This document shows positions 53,479-63,860 of a DNA stretch of 64,000 nucleotides, piece after piece. Made by a program: the position numbers and the translations under genes. Below the pieces are notes generated by a model that searched no databases, was not told where the DNA came from, and saw only the letters and a program-made list of their open reading frames with translations. The stretch is from Siphonodentalium dalli (taxonomy: Eukaryota; Mollusca; Scaphopoda; Gadilida; Siphonodentaliidae), in NCBI GenBank assembly GCA_032622095.1, contig CP136067.1, positions 96,526,707 to 96,590,706 of the forward strand, in the 5' to 3' direction. Every line of letters begins with the position of its first letter. The first letter of the stretch is position 1.

Positions 53479-53666
53479 TTAACCCTTTCAGTGCAAAGTC
53501 AGATTTTTGTATCAACCCATATTTCCTTGATAATTTTTCAAATTTATTGAAAGAGCTTTAGAGCTCTTTCCATCAATGTATCACATTATTATAATCAACA
53601 AATTTGAAAAATGATCAAGGAAATATGGGTTGATACAAAAATCGGACTCAGCACTGAAAGGGTTAA
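53479..53666. mobile_element. TTAA family C element, copy C4
   Basis: TTAACCCTTTCAGTGCAAAG ... GCACTGAAAGGGTTAA. The left arm lacks about 30 bp present on the right arm (TCACATTATTATAATCAACA). Confidence 0.87.
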
Positions 53667-53966
53667 ACCTCCATTTGGAAGGGTCCCCCCTGTTTAAAAT
53701 AACTATACTACATCAGAAAAGAAAGACATATGTGTCTGCTAACACAATCAACCGTCCGTCTGCCATCTGTTCCGGACAGTTATAGGACCTAGATGATAGT
53801 CCAGTTCTGATTTTCCACAAAACAGTGCTTCTCTTCGAATGGTAAAGTCAAACATGATTTCGCTATTCAACGGCAACTCCTTTTCGTTGCCTCGTTGGCA
53901 AAATCTTGCAGGTAAGACTTATTTTTGTTCTGTCTTAAAATAAAAATCAGTATTAGCAGGTAGCTA

Positions 53967-54179
53967 CAGTAATGCCCTAAGTAATCGACCCCTTAACCAC
54001 AGCAGAATTATGGGTAACTTTTCAGGATTTAGTCAGAAATATGGCTTGTTGCCATTCATCGGAAAGCTCTCAGGGAGAGCTTTCCGATATATGGCAACAA
54101 GCCATATTTCTGACTAAATCCTGAAAAGTTACCAATAATTCTGCTGTGGTTAAGGGGTCGATTACTTAGGGCATTACTG
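53967..54179. mobile_element. Mariner-like palindromic MITE, copy M5
   Basis: TA-flanked, ends CAGTAATGCCCTAAGTAA / TTACTTAGGGCATTACTG, full-length palindrome. Bases 54180-54830 hold nothing assigned apart from small hairpins (TTGTACCACGATTGTTTGTG near 54284). Confidence 0.9.
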
Positions 54180-54829
54180 TATTATGACTCTTTCTTCAGT
54201 GTAGCATAATATTATCCAATTCAGCCACTGATTCACCTGTGGTTTGAATTGTGAGCATTCTGGTGTTGGAATCATTGCACTGATTGTACCACGATTGTTT
54301 GTGGTACAATTCAGAATATCTAGAATTATACCACAAAACGATGTTCATATATCCATGGGAACACTAGCTACTGACCAATCATGACAATCATTTTATGCAG
54401 GTTTAGGCAAGGTCGTATTACATCAAGGAATAATTGAATTGGTGGAGATATTCAGGTATTGTTACACTATTATCAAGGCTATTTAACATAACCCTAGACT
54501 TTTTCATGTATTTGAGATGGCAACCTGAAAATATGTCACATGACCACGATTCAGAAAAAAGCCTGTTTTCACCAATACAATATTTGAGCTGATTTTTGTC
54601 AAATTTTGCCTATATTTGACCCTAAATTGTAAAAATACAGCTTCGTGTAAAAGCAACTTTGAAAAGAAGCCACAAAAAGTTTAGGTTGTACTCTTTACAT
54701 GACTAAATCCTCTGGCACACCCTACAACTTAGTAAAAGCCACATCCCTGATGTCACCAAACTTCATATGGATCTTCAGTGTAGCCTATGGATGTGAGCTT
54801 ACCATTTTTTTCGAATTTCATTAAAAAAC

Positions 54830-56650
54830 ATGGCCACCATCTTGAATTTTACTGCCAAACTTCATAATAATCATCAAGGTGATGTCTCGATGAGAGCTAT
54901 CAAATATTTCTGAATTTCAATGAAAAGAATGGCAGTCGTCACCCATCTTGGGTTTTACTCTTTACATCACTAAATCCTTTGGTACAATCCACATCCCTGA
55001 TTCAATTATCAACAAACTTCATAAAGATCTTCAGGGTGTCCTCTGATTGGAGCTATAAATTATGTTTAAAAAAAAAAAAAACAAGATGGCCACCAGCAGC
55101 CATCTTGGATTTTACTCTTTGCATGACTAAATTCAATGTCACACCCCACAGGCCACATCCCAGATCTAATCAAATTTTTGTGGTGACCTCTAGATGGTAG
55201 CCATTAACTGTTTCCAAATTTCGTTAAAAAATATCAATCTCTACCAGAGCGCACCAGTCATACTTCCTTTCTGAGCATGTTGCTCTGTTCGCTTAGTATA
55301 TATCTTAAGTCCACCAAATGTGGGTAAAATGTCGCCAGTAGCAGTGGTCTTACCGAGTCATCAAGGGAGGTACCCTGCATGGAGTTTGAAAAAATATGGC
55401 TGTCCCGGTCCAGTGATTTTTAGCTCAACTTTACTTTGTAAAGTTTGAGCTATTGCCATGGCTTTGTCGTCCGTCGTCCGTGTGTGCGCGTGTGTACGTA
55501 AGGCGTCAACAATGCAGGCATAGCTGTTGACATTAACATTTAGACCAGAATGATTAATTTTGGGGTCATTCGGAAAAAAAACATTTCAATCCATTAGCAC
55601 GGGCCACAGGCCGTACTGTTCGTCTGATCATCATGAAATTTGTCATGGATGTTAATATTGACATGTAGATGGGAACGAGTAATTTTGGGGTCATTCGGCC
55701 CAAAAACATGGCCGCCAGCAGCCATCTTGGATTTTACTCTTTGTATGACTAAATTCTTTAGCACGGGCTGCAGGTCGTACCTTTAGTCTGATCATCATAA
55801 AATTTGTCATGGATGTTAATATTGACATGTAGATGGGAACGAGTAATTTTGGGGTCATTCGGCCAAAAAACATGGTCGCCAACAGCCATCTTTGATTTTA
55901 CTCTTTGTATGACTAAATCCTTTAGCACGGGCTTCAGGTCGTACCTTTAGTCTGATCATCATAAAATTTGTCATGGCTGTTGAAATTGGAATGTAGATGG
56001 GAACGAGTCATTTTGGGGTCATTCGGACAAAAAACATGGCCGCCAGTGGCCATCTTGGATTTCAAAATTTAATCCATTAGCACAGGCCACATGTCGTACT
56101 GTTCGTCTGATCATCATGAAATTTGTCATGGATGTTAATATTGACATATAGATGGGAACGAGTAATTTTGGGGTCATTCGGCCAAAAAACATGGCCACCA
56201 GCAGCCATCTTGGATTTTACTCTTTGTATGACTAAATTCTTTAGCACGGGCTACAGTTCGTACCTTTACTCTGATCATCATAAAATTTGTCATGGATGTT
56301 AAAAATGACATGTAGATGGGAACGACTCATTTTGGGGTCATTCGTCCGAAAACATGGCCGCCAGCAGCCATCTTGGATTTTACTCTTTGTATGACTAAAT
56401 TCTTTAGCACGGGCTACATGTCGTACCTTTAGTCTGATCATCATAAAATTTGTCATGGATGTTAACGATGACATGTAGATGGGAACTAGTCATTTTGGGG
56501 TCATTCAGCCGAAAAAACATGGCCGCCAGCAGCCATCTTGGATTTTACTTTTCTCTTCATGTCTATAAACTAGTATTAGACATTCAACTTTCCACTTTCC
56601 TAATCGCTCCATTGACTGTAATACATTAAATTATTCCCTTTCCAAGTTGA
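54830..56650 (+). repeat. Pearl-like tandem array with CATGGCCGCCAGCAGCCATC motif (about 160-170-bp units)
   Basis: At 55420 a head reads TTTTTAGCTCA ... TGAGCTATTGCCATGG, followed by GTCCGTCGTCCGTGTG. Six or more units follow, with GCAGCCATCTTGGATTTTAC at about 55718, 55882, 56200, 56362 and 56526, plus CATCATAAAATTTGTCATGG and TTTTGGGGTCATTCGG. Diverged units precede the head (54830-55240). It closes near CAAGTTGAGCTACAG. Every unit carries the AAGATGGC-type motif on the minus strand. Confidence 0.75.
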
Positions 56651-57341
56651 GCTACAGTGTCATTGACACTTTCATTCTATATCGGGTTTGGCCACATTAG
56701 GTTGCATGATACGTTGGGGTTGATGGACGGTAACACGGTTTCACTTTGTCGGCTTGGGGCCTAATTTTAACAGTCGCAGAGCTGTTAATGTCACACCATT
56801 TTACCATCAATCCACAATAACTTGCAATGTGAACTTATCTCCGAGTAGACAGTTGGACACTAATCGTAAAACTCTATAGGGAATAAAGTTGAAAAGTTGG
56901 TAACATATATATGGATTTAATTTCTCGATATCACAGTAAATAGACTCGGAGAGTATGTAAATATCTACATTAAATAAAGACATGAACAAATTTATATGAA
57001 ACAAAGAGAAGAACATCAATAATATAAATTCTGAAGTAATCAAATATATTCTAAAGTAATCAAATATATTCTGAAGAAATCTAATTTATTTTGAAACGGT
57101 GTTTGCACTGCCTTTTGTTTGACTATGAAATGGCCCAATAAATATCAGCAATGGAATTTATATGCATAAAGTTAACCAATATGCTGTTATAACCGATACA
57201 CACACACAGTACACAGAAACAACAAAAATTGTCTTCTCACTTGCTGCTGGCATGATCATTTTCTGGATGTGGGTGTCTAGGATTTCAAACGTCTTGACAA
57301 CTTTGTTCAATAGTAAACAAAAACCAGCACAAATATTGTGT
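56651..57341. other. Intergenic, no gene seen
   Basis: AT-rich, with a short tandem AAGTAATCAAATATATTCT at 57030-57080. No transposon ends were recognised. Confidence 0.35.
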
Positions 57342-57689
57342 TTAACCCTTTACCCAACAGAAGGGCCCTGTGCCAATGCATTCTCTTATATATGCGAGTC
57401 GACCATAGGTCGCCTCGCATATATAAGAGAATGCATTGGCTTAACACATTAAAAAAAATTTAGGGCATTTTTTTAGGCCAATGCATTCTCTTATATATGC
57501 GAGGCGACCTATGGTCGACTCGCATATATAAGAGAATGCATTGGCACAGGGCATAACTGTAACTATCACAATGTGGTCAAGGAGCCGGTTCCAATGATAT
57601 CCATATTTGTATGGTTCTATTGAGACAGACCGAAGATATTTTAGGCTGTTGAAGCTTTATTTGGCCGGTTTTGTTGGGTAAAGGGTTAA
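57342..57689 (+). mobile_element. TTAA family A element, copy A3
   Basis: TTAACCCTTTACCCAACAGA ... TGTTGGGTAAAGGGTTAA. The left module (57374-57440) and right module (57478-57545) are the same hairpin in opposite orientation, each with GCGAGTCGACCATAGGTCGC or its inverse. A unique right arm (GTGGTCAAGGAGCCGGTTCC) follows. Confidence 0.93.
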
Positions 57690-58126
57690 AATAAATGCAT
57701 GTGGTGTTAAAAAGTATGTAAGGTTCTAGCATGTATATTAAATTTTTTTCCAATTAAAAAGATTTTTTTTTAGCAGTATATACTTCTGTATGCCATGTCA
57801 TATCAACTTTTATATTATATTTTATTTTTACTCGGGATTTCAATTGCTCAAAAATATAATGGCCTAAGACTTTTTTAAATGGCGATTTTTCTGATCCAGT
57901 GCAAACACTGTATTGAAATAATCAAATATATTTATAATTATGTCGTGATCATGAATATGAAGTGTAACGGGAGCAGAATGTTTAACCTGCTGACTTGAGC
58001 AATAAGCCTGACAGACAAAAAACAAGCTGACAATGTTTGATGCATTGGACATCTTAGTGAGAATCTTGTTTTGTTTATTATAAAGTGATGTAGAACACTG
58101 CTGGGGTGATTGCATGGGGGGGAGTA
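57690..58126. other. AT-rich, no feature recognised
   Basis: Contains poly-T and AT runs. The 83-residue minus-strand open frame has no recognisable motif. Confidence 0.35.
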
Positions 58127-58296
58127 CAGTTATGCTCTAATTAATCGACTCCTTATCCACAGCAGAATTATGGGTATCTTTTCAGGATTTTTAGAGCTTT
58201 CCGATGAATGGCAACAAGCCATATTTCCGACTAAATCCTGAAAAGTTACCCATAATTCTGCTGTGGTTAAGGGGTCGATTAATTAGAACATTACTG
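58127..58296. mobile_element. Mariner-like palindromic MITE, copy M6
   Basis: TA-flanked, ends CAGTTATGCTCTAATTAA / TTAATTAGAACATTACTG. The left arm is deleted internally, jumping from CAGGATTTTT to AGAGCTTTCCGATG. Confidence 0.85.
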
Positions 58297-58301
58297 TACC
58301 A

Positions 58302-58712
58302 AGCCTGGAAATAGCGTGTTTGTCATTTGCAGAAAGAGGTCCCCGGAGGGTGAATTTAGAGTCCTGATCCTGCATGGTGGGCTAGCGCATCACCAAATTC
58401 ACACTCTGGGAACCTCGTTCTGCTTAGGCCTCATCTTCTGGGAAGTATCTTTATTCTCACAACAATATCGTTTTAGTTACTTTTCCCCTTCTGTTCAGTT
58501 TATATATCTCCTAATTTGCAGAAGATAAATTGCATAATCAAGGTGACAAATGGGTGAACATCAACTGGGGAAATTCAATCTGATCCTAGATCTCCCATAG
58601 CAGTTGAGGCCTAAACAGAATGAGGTTCGGGGGGGGGGGGGGGGGGGTGAATTTGGTAAATTCACCCTCTGGGGACCTCATTCTGCAAATGACAAGACAC
58701 TATTTGCAGGCT
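58302..58712. mobile_element. Long hairpin family P element with poly-G expansion
   Basis: Ends AAGCCTGGAAATAGCGTG and CACTATTTGCAGGCTT. It has a left hairpin (58332-58425), the second module (CAAATGGGTGAACATCAACT) and a right hairpin in which AGGTCCCCAGAGGG has become a run of about 18 G at 58628-58647. Confidence 0.8.
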
Positions 58713-58971
58713 TGGGAAGTAGTTATTTTTCATAAATTTTATACCCAAATTAGCAGCATACAATTTCATTAATTATATGCAGCTATTGGACGATTCATTG
58801 CCGTTTAAATATTGGAGAAAATTTGTCCTGATTTGAGAAGTAAATTGTTACATTTGTGCGTAGTTTAGACGTTGCATTTTCTGAAATTCTATGATCGACG
58901 TGGTTGGAATGTTCGATAAAGGTTCAAGATGATTTGACCAGGTTTGTTACATTCTGAATTCAACTAATGTA

Positions 58972-59065
58972 CAGTAATGCCCTAAATAATCGACTCCTTA
59001 ACCACAGCAGAATTATGGGTAACTTTTCAGGATTTAGTCAGAAATATGGCTTGTAGCCATTCACA
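58972..59065 (+). mobile_element. Mariner-like MITE, solo left arm (M7)
   Basis: CAGTAATGCCCTAAATAATC to GGCTTGTAGCCATTCAC matches one arm of M1; the other arm is absent. Confidence 0.75.
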
Positions 59066-59495
59066 AGTTTAATAAAAGAGTCATAACCCCAAATCAAATA
59101 TGAGAATAGTAGAAAAATAGTGTGACAGTAGTTCGGGATTACTTTTGTTTCCGTAATGAAATCACCTGAGAATGAAAGCCATTCTAGAGATTCATATTTA
59201 AGGGGTATACCATCATTCATTTGATCTGAAGATTGCCATGAATGGACCGTCGTGGCGACATATATATGTCATTTGGAGAGACAGATTATGTTAAAATAGC
59301 CATGCATCGAGATCCACCATTCAATAATCTTCATAAAATCAGAAAAGTTTCGTATAGCCATATCCCACTATAATAGTTCCGACCTGTTAGGGGACAAAAA
59401 AGCAGAATTCTCCTACCTTGTTGAGTTACAGATTTAATGACCAATTTCCCAAAAAATGTGAAAATAAAAATACCCCAAAAGTAAACACCACATCT
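59066..59495. other. Intergenic, no feature recognised
   Basis: No repeats or coding motifs were identified in this stretch. Confidence 0.3.
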
Positions 59496-59913
59496 AATTA
59501 AAGGTACTCAATCCAATCAGAGGGTCCCCATATCATCAAGATACAACAACAACATTCCTTCAAAATACGCTTTAGTAATCAGAATCGATTAATTACAACA
59601 AAATAATGCTGACCACTGTCAACTATGGTATAAAATTTCCCAAAACGTGCTATTTATCAACATTTTGTTCAACGAAATATGGCCGTATTATCACTTGTTA
59701 TCCATCTTCATCCGCAATTTTGACCGAGACCATCCATTTGACAGCGTGTTTCTGGGCAACAAACAATTGAAATAACAAACTTCAAAAATCGATATCTGGT
59801 CACTCTGAGCTTTGAAGGGTAGGTTCCTCGACTCGAATCAAATATTTTTTACCCCCGAAGCCAAAGAAATAGTAATTTAGGGGAGTTTAATCGGATTGAG
59901 TACTTAATGTAGA
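59496..59913. repeat. Dispersed repeat with GGTACTCAATCC ends
   Basis: AAAGGTACTCAATCCAATC on the left and GGATTGAGTACTTAA on the right are inverted ends. The right 130 bp match 38180-38330. It is possibly another TTAA-type element (AATTAAAGG / ACTTAATG). Confidence 0.55.
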
Positions 59914-60159
59914 ATTCAAATTTTTTTGAAGTCTGTTGAGGAATTTGTGATGGGTCTTGAGAGTTTATTTTCGGGCACAAATACAACACAGAAAGAACAC
60001 AATAAAAAATTGCAGAATTTGGTTTTAAACTTAAATTTTTTTTATTATTTGTAAACATATGTAATGGAATCTGGGTATTCTTGACTGAAAATTTCCACCA
60101 TGCATGATGCTTTAATTATTTGCTCCCTCCTCTGGAAACTTGAGTATCGGACAGTTCTG

Positions 60160-60527
60160 AGTATAAGGTATCTGTCATTTGCAGAATGAGGTCCCCAGAG
60201 GGTGAATTTAGATAAACTATCCCGTATAGCAGGCTATCATCGCCAAATTCACCCTCTGGGGACCTCATTCTGCATGGCCTCATCTGCTGTGAGAGAATTA
60301 GACTCAGATTGAAGTTCCCAAATGGTGAATATGTACACCATTGGGAACCTCTTTCATGCATTTTATCTTCTGCAAATTGGGTCATAGCTTAGCAGATAAG
60401 GCCATGCAGAATGAGGTCCCCAGAGGGTGAATTTGGTGATGCTAGACTGCTATGCGGGATAGCATCATTAAAATTCACCCTTGGGGACCTCATTCTGCAA
60501 ATGACAGGCACACTAAACTCAGGCTTG
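60160..60527. mobile_element. Long hairpin family P element, complete
   Basis: Left hairpin 60184-60272, second module GTTCCCAAATGGTGAATATG ... ACCATTGGGAACC at 60315-60352, and right hairpin 60406-60500. The outer ends are CTGTCATTTGCAG and CTGCAAATGACAGGCACACT ... CAGGCTTG. This copy shows the three-module plan without interruptions. Confidence 0.85.
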
Positions 60528-60555
60528 TGTGAGATGTTACTGGGATCACGAACTA

Positions 60556-60768
60556 CAGTAATGCCCTAAGTAATCGACTCCATAACCACTGCAGAATTAT
60601 GGGTAACTTTTCAGGATTTAGTCGGAAATAAGGCTTGTTGCCATTCATCGGAAAGCTCTCGGGGAGAGCTTTCCGATGAATGGCAACAAGCCATATTTCC
60701 GACTAAATCCTGAAAAGTTACCCATAATTCTGCTGGAGTTAAGGAGTCGATTAATTAGAGCATTACTG
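60556..60768. mobile_element. Mariner-like palindromic MITE, copy M8
   Basis: TA-flanked, ends CAGTAATGCCCTAAGTAA / TTAATTAGAGCATTACTG, complete palindrome with loop CTCTCGGGGAGAG. Confidence 0.9.
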
Positions 60769-61602
60769 TACACTTCCCTGCACGTTTATTCAGGTCCGCA
60801 TGTTTGTTAAATTTTATCAGGATTCCAGGCTGCATATCTTTGGGACTGCGCATTTATTTTTAGGTGCCTGTAAACCTTTTGACCATCACATCAGTAGGCT
60901 TTGACATAATGAGTACTTCAAGCAAGAAAGACATAAAATTAGAAGCACAGAAAGCAGTTAACCATTGAAATTAACAGAAATCTTCAAATCTATGGCAAAA
61001 CATTGAAAGGTGATAAAAGAAAATTATTTAAATATTTGTGTAAGTCAATAATGAAAATAGACATTGAAGTATCTGGGGTTATCACAATTGTACAATGTGA
61101 GATGTGAATTTTTACTAGAGTTAACTCTTTATGGAGCCCCAGACAGAGAGAACAGAACAATGCACTGATGACTGTTGTCTGCTTGGGTCTGTGTGAGTCT
61201 CCATACAGGAGTTTTAAATAAAATACTTTTAACAATGAACAAATCAGTTGAACACATTGGAGTGACCATCAAGTCTTTTGTAAGCAGTATATGAACTAAT
61301 TATTAATTTTATAATTTTTCTGATCAATTTCCAGTTTTTGGGTGCCAATTATAGTGGAATTCCAAGGGAAAACACTACTGGAAAAGCACATATTTTTCTG
61401 GGTTTTTTTGGTCGTTTTCCACAACCATGAATTTAAGATCACCTTAAAATATGTTCATCAACAAAATTTTGACTGACTTGTAACTGCTTCATGCCGTTGC
61501 CATATTTGAACAATATTATGTGGGCAGTACACATAAACTCTTTGTTAATAAAAGAATAGTTAGATTCTAAGTAAAATGTTCATTAAACTTATGGCCAAAC
61601 TA
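60769..61602. other. Intergenic, no gene seen
   Basis: AT-rich sequence without recognised repeats or coding motifs. Confidence 0.3.
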
Positions 61603-61942
61603 TTAACCTTTTCGTTGCTAAATGACATTATGACGTCGTGTGCTGGGCTGTTTCATTATTGCCATTTTCCAGTGGAAAAATATAACGGGAATATCACAAG
61701 AACCATAAAACTGACTCGGTTCTCGGAAATGCTATTATCATTCACAATATTGGAACATCATACACCATTTGAAACTTTGAGATACAGTTATTCCGATGCA
61801 CCAAAGTCTGAGTTCCAGTTATGAGTAATGGCCTACTGCTAGTGTGCTGAAGTAGGTCCGTAGTACCTATGGACCACACAGCACACGACGTGCACTTTTA
61901 CGTCCATAATAGTTACGGACGTCATAGCAAAGAAAAGGTTAA
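61603..61942. mobile_element. TTAA family E element
   Basis: TTAACCTTTTCGTTGCTAAA and GCAAAGAAAAGGTTAA are TTAA-bounded imperfect inverted ends, and GACGTC-type words recur inside (ATTATGACGTCGTGTGCT, GCACACGACGTGC, CGGACGTCATA). It is 340 bp long. An 82-residue open frame covers much of it but resembles nothing known. Confidence 0.7.
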
Positions 61943-62061
61943 TGTAAATTCAAACACAACAATAACAGCTTAACCATAAGTAAATAAATTCCATTCTCAC
62001 TGTATGGTTTGAGAAATGAGGTATTTTCATCCAGCTCATGTAATAACACCATGGTGTTACT

Positions 62062-62446
62062 TTAACCCTTTACCCAACAGAAGGGCCCTGTGCCAATGCA
62101 TTCTCTTATATATGCGAGTCGACCATAGGTCGCCTCGCATATATAAGAGAATGCATTGGCTTAACACATTAAAAATTATAAAATTGTTAAAGAATGTAAG
62201 AAAAAATGTTAAAAGTGTTTTTTTAGGCCAATGCATTCTCTTATATATGCGAGGCGACCTATGGTCGACTCGCATATATAAGAGAATGCATTGGCACAGG
62301 GCATAACTAACTATCACAATGTGGTCAAGGAGCCGGTTCCAATGATATCCATATTTGTATGGTTCTATTGAGACAGACCGAAGATATTTTAGGCTGTTGA
62401 AGCTTTATTTGGCCGGTTTTGGCCGGTTTGTTGGGTAAAGGGTTAA
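62062..62446 (+). mobile_element. TTAA family A element, copy A4 (385 bp)
   Basis: Same plan and orientation as A3, with a longer spacer between the two inverted hairpin modules (AAAATTATAAAATTGTTAAA ... ). The spacer matches that of A2 in inverse. Confidence 0.93.
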
Positions 62447-62597
62447 TTTATCGATGACAGGCAATAAATAACCATCTAATCCCGTGATGTATTAATTATG
62501 CCTGCTCAACCACTGTCAGCCCATCAAGGTCTCTGCGCTTATAATATTTCGTTATATCAGGGCTGTGTGACGGTCATGGCTAGACACGTTTTAGTGT

Positions 62598-62825
62598 TTA
62601 ACCCTTTAATGATGGGAGCAGAGCTGGTGCAGCATTAAAGATCATATGCCACTGCATTCTCTCATATATAAGAGAATGCAATGGCTTACAAGGTCAATGC
62701 AATTATTGTTAGGCCAATATATTCTCTTATATGTATTCTCCTATGGGAGACTTGCATGTATAAGAGAATGCATTGGCACAGGGCCTTCATAGAATTCAGG
62801 AAGCTCCAAGTCATAGAAGGGTTAA
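62598..62825. mobile_element. TTAA family B element, copy B5
   Basis: TTAACCCTTTAATGATGGGA ... AGTCATAGAAGGGTTAA; both hairpin modules are present but the first is shortened. Confidence 0.85.
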
Positions 62826-62877
62826 TTGGTTGTCCTAATCTCTAAATCTCCTAATCTCTAAACTGTGTGTGAAATTA

Positions 62878-63116
62878 AAGTAATGCCCTAATTAATCGAC
62901 TCCATAACCACAGCAGAATTATGGGAAACTTTTCAGGATTTAGTCGGAAATATGGCTTGTTGCCATTCATTGGAAAGCTCTCCCCGATGAATGGCAACAA
63001 GCCATATTTCTGAGAGCTTTCCAATGAATGGCAACAAGCCATATTTCCGACTAAATCCTGAAAAGTTACCCATAATTCTGCTGTGGTTATGGAGTCGATT
63101 AATTAGAGCATTACTG
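62878..63116. mobile_element. Mariner-like palindromic MITE, copy M9, with rearranged loop
   Basis: The ends AAGTAATGCCCTAATTAA and TTAATTAGAGCATTACTG are flanked by TA. The inner palindrome carries an extra GATGAATGGCAACAAGCCAT copy, giving three instead of two inner arms. Confidence 0.85.
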
Positions 63117-63129
63117 TAGCAATGTGATA

Positions 63130-63338
63130 GGAAATATTCAGATAGTAAGTTCAACAAATTTTTTAATGGCTATAGGTCGTTTGTTGAACTTATTATCTGA
63201 ACATTTTCCTCAATAAATGTGGCTCCTTCTGCACTTTTATTTATCTGTTGTCTGCTTTTATCACCTTGACATCAATAATAGGCCATACCGAAGTACACTT
63301 TTTAACGGGAGAATCCATTTAATATAGAAAGGGTCAAT
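63130..63338 (+). mobile_element. TTAA family D element, copy D5 (hairpin to right end)
   Basis: ATTCAGATAGTAAGTTCAAC ... TTGAACTTATTATCTGAACA, then GGGAGAATCCATTTAATATA and AAAGGGTCAA (mutated TTAA). Confidence 0.7.
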
Positions 63339-63344
63339 TGAAGT

Positions 63345-63803
63345 GAATAAGCGAGATCACCGAGTCACAGCCATATTGGATTCATCCAGCCCCCATTCAT
63401 GATTCTATATATGGAATTCATGAATATTCAAAAGTTCCATCATTTAACATTAGGTGTTGGAATAATAGGAAAGAAAAAATGAAGTGCTCATTATTTGGTC
63501 TATACGGCCCATTCTCTGGGGACCAATTACATGTAGGTCGAGCGTAAGGGCCGAAACCTATCATCCAACAGGCTGTATTTGATGTCTGTTAAACCAGAGT
63601 CACGCTCCTGACGACTCCACGCTGGTATAGTTTTTTTCGATCCCAACTCCATATATGGACTCATGAATATTCAAAAGTTCCATATATGGAATCATGAGTA
63701 TTCAAAAGTTCCATATGTGGAATGCACCTCCAGAACTTGGACCTGTAGCATTTAACTCAATGAATCCAATGTGGCTGCAACAACTCAGTGATCTCGCTTA
63801 TTC
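63345..63803. mobile_element. Foldback element with GAATAAGCGAGATCAC ends
   Basis: GAATAAGCGAGATCACCGAG, CACAGCCATATTGGATTCAT and their inverses bound a 459-bp element. Inside, CATGAATATTCAAAAGTTCC and similar words recur at 63418, 63661 and 63696. Confidence 0.75.
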
Positions 63804-63860
63804 TCGTTGGTCATTGACAGGCATGATAAATAGGTAAATGAGTTTGTAAATATGAAACTT

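Noticed and set aside
53000-53515. Open frames of 63-104 residues around the TTAA hairpin
   Set aside because: They cross a hairpin and a family C arm and show no protein motif.
62016-62317. 86-96-residue frames with QCILLYMR and YKRMHW on both strands
   Set aside because: They come from the palindromic hairpin cassette of family A; the same peptides appear at every A and B copy.
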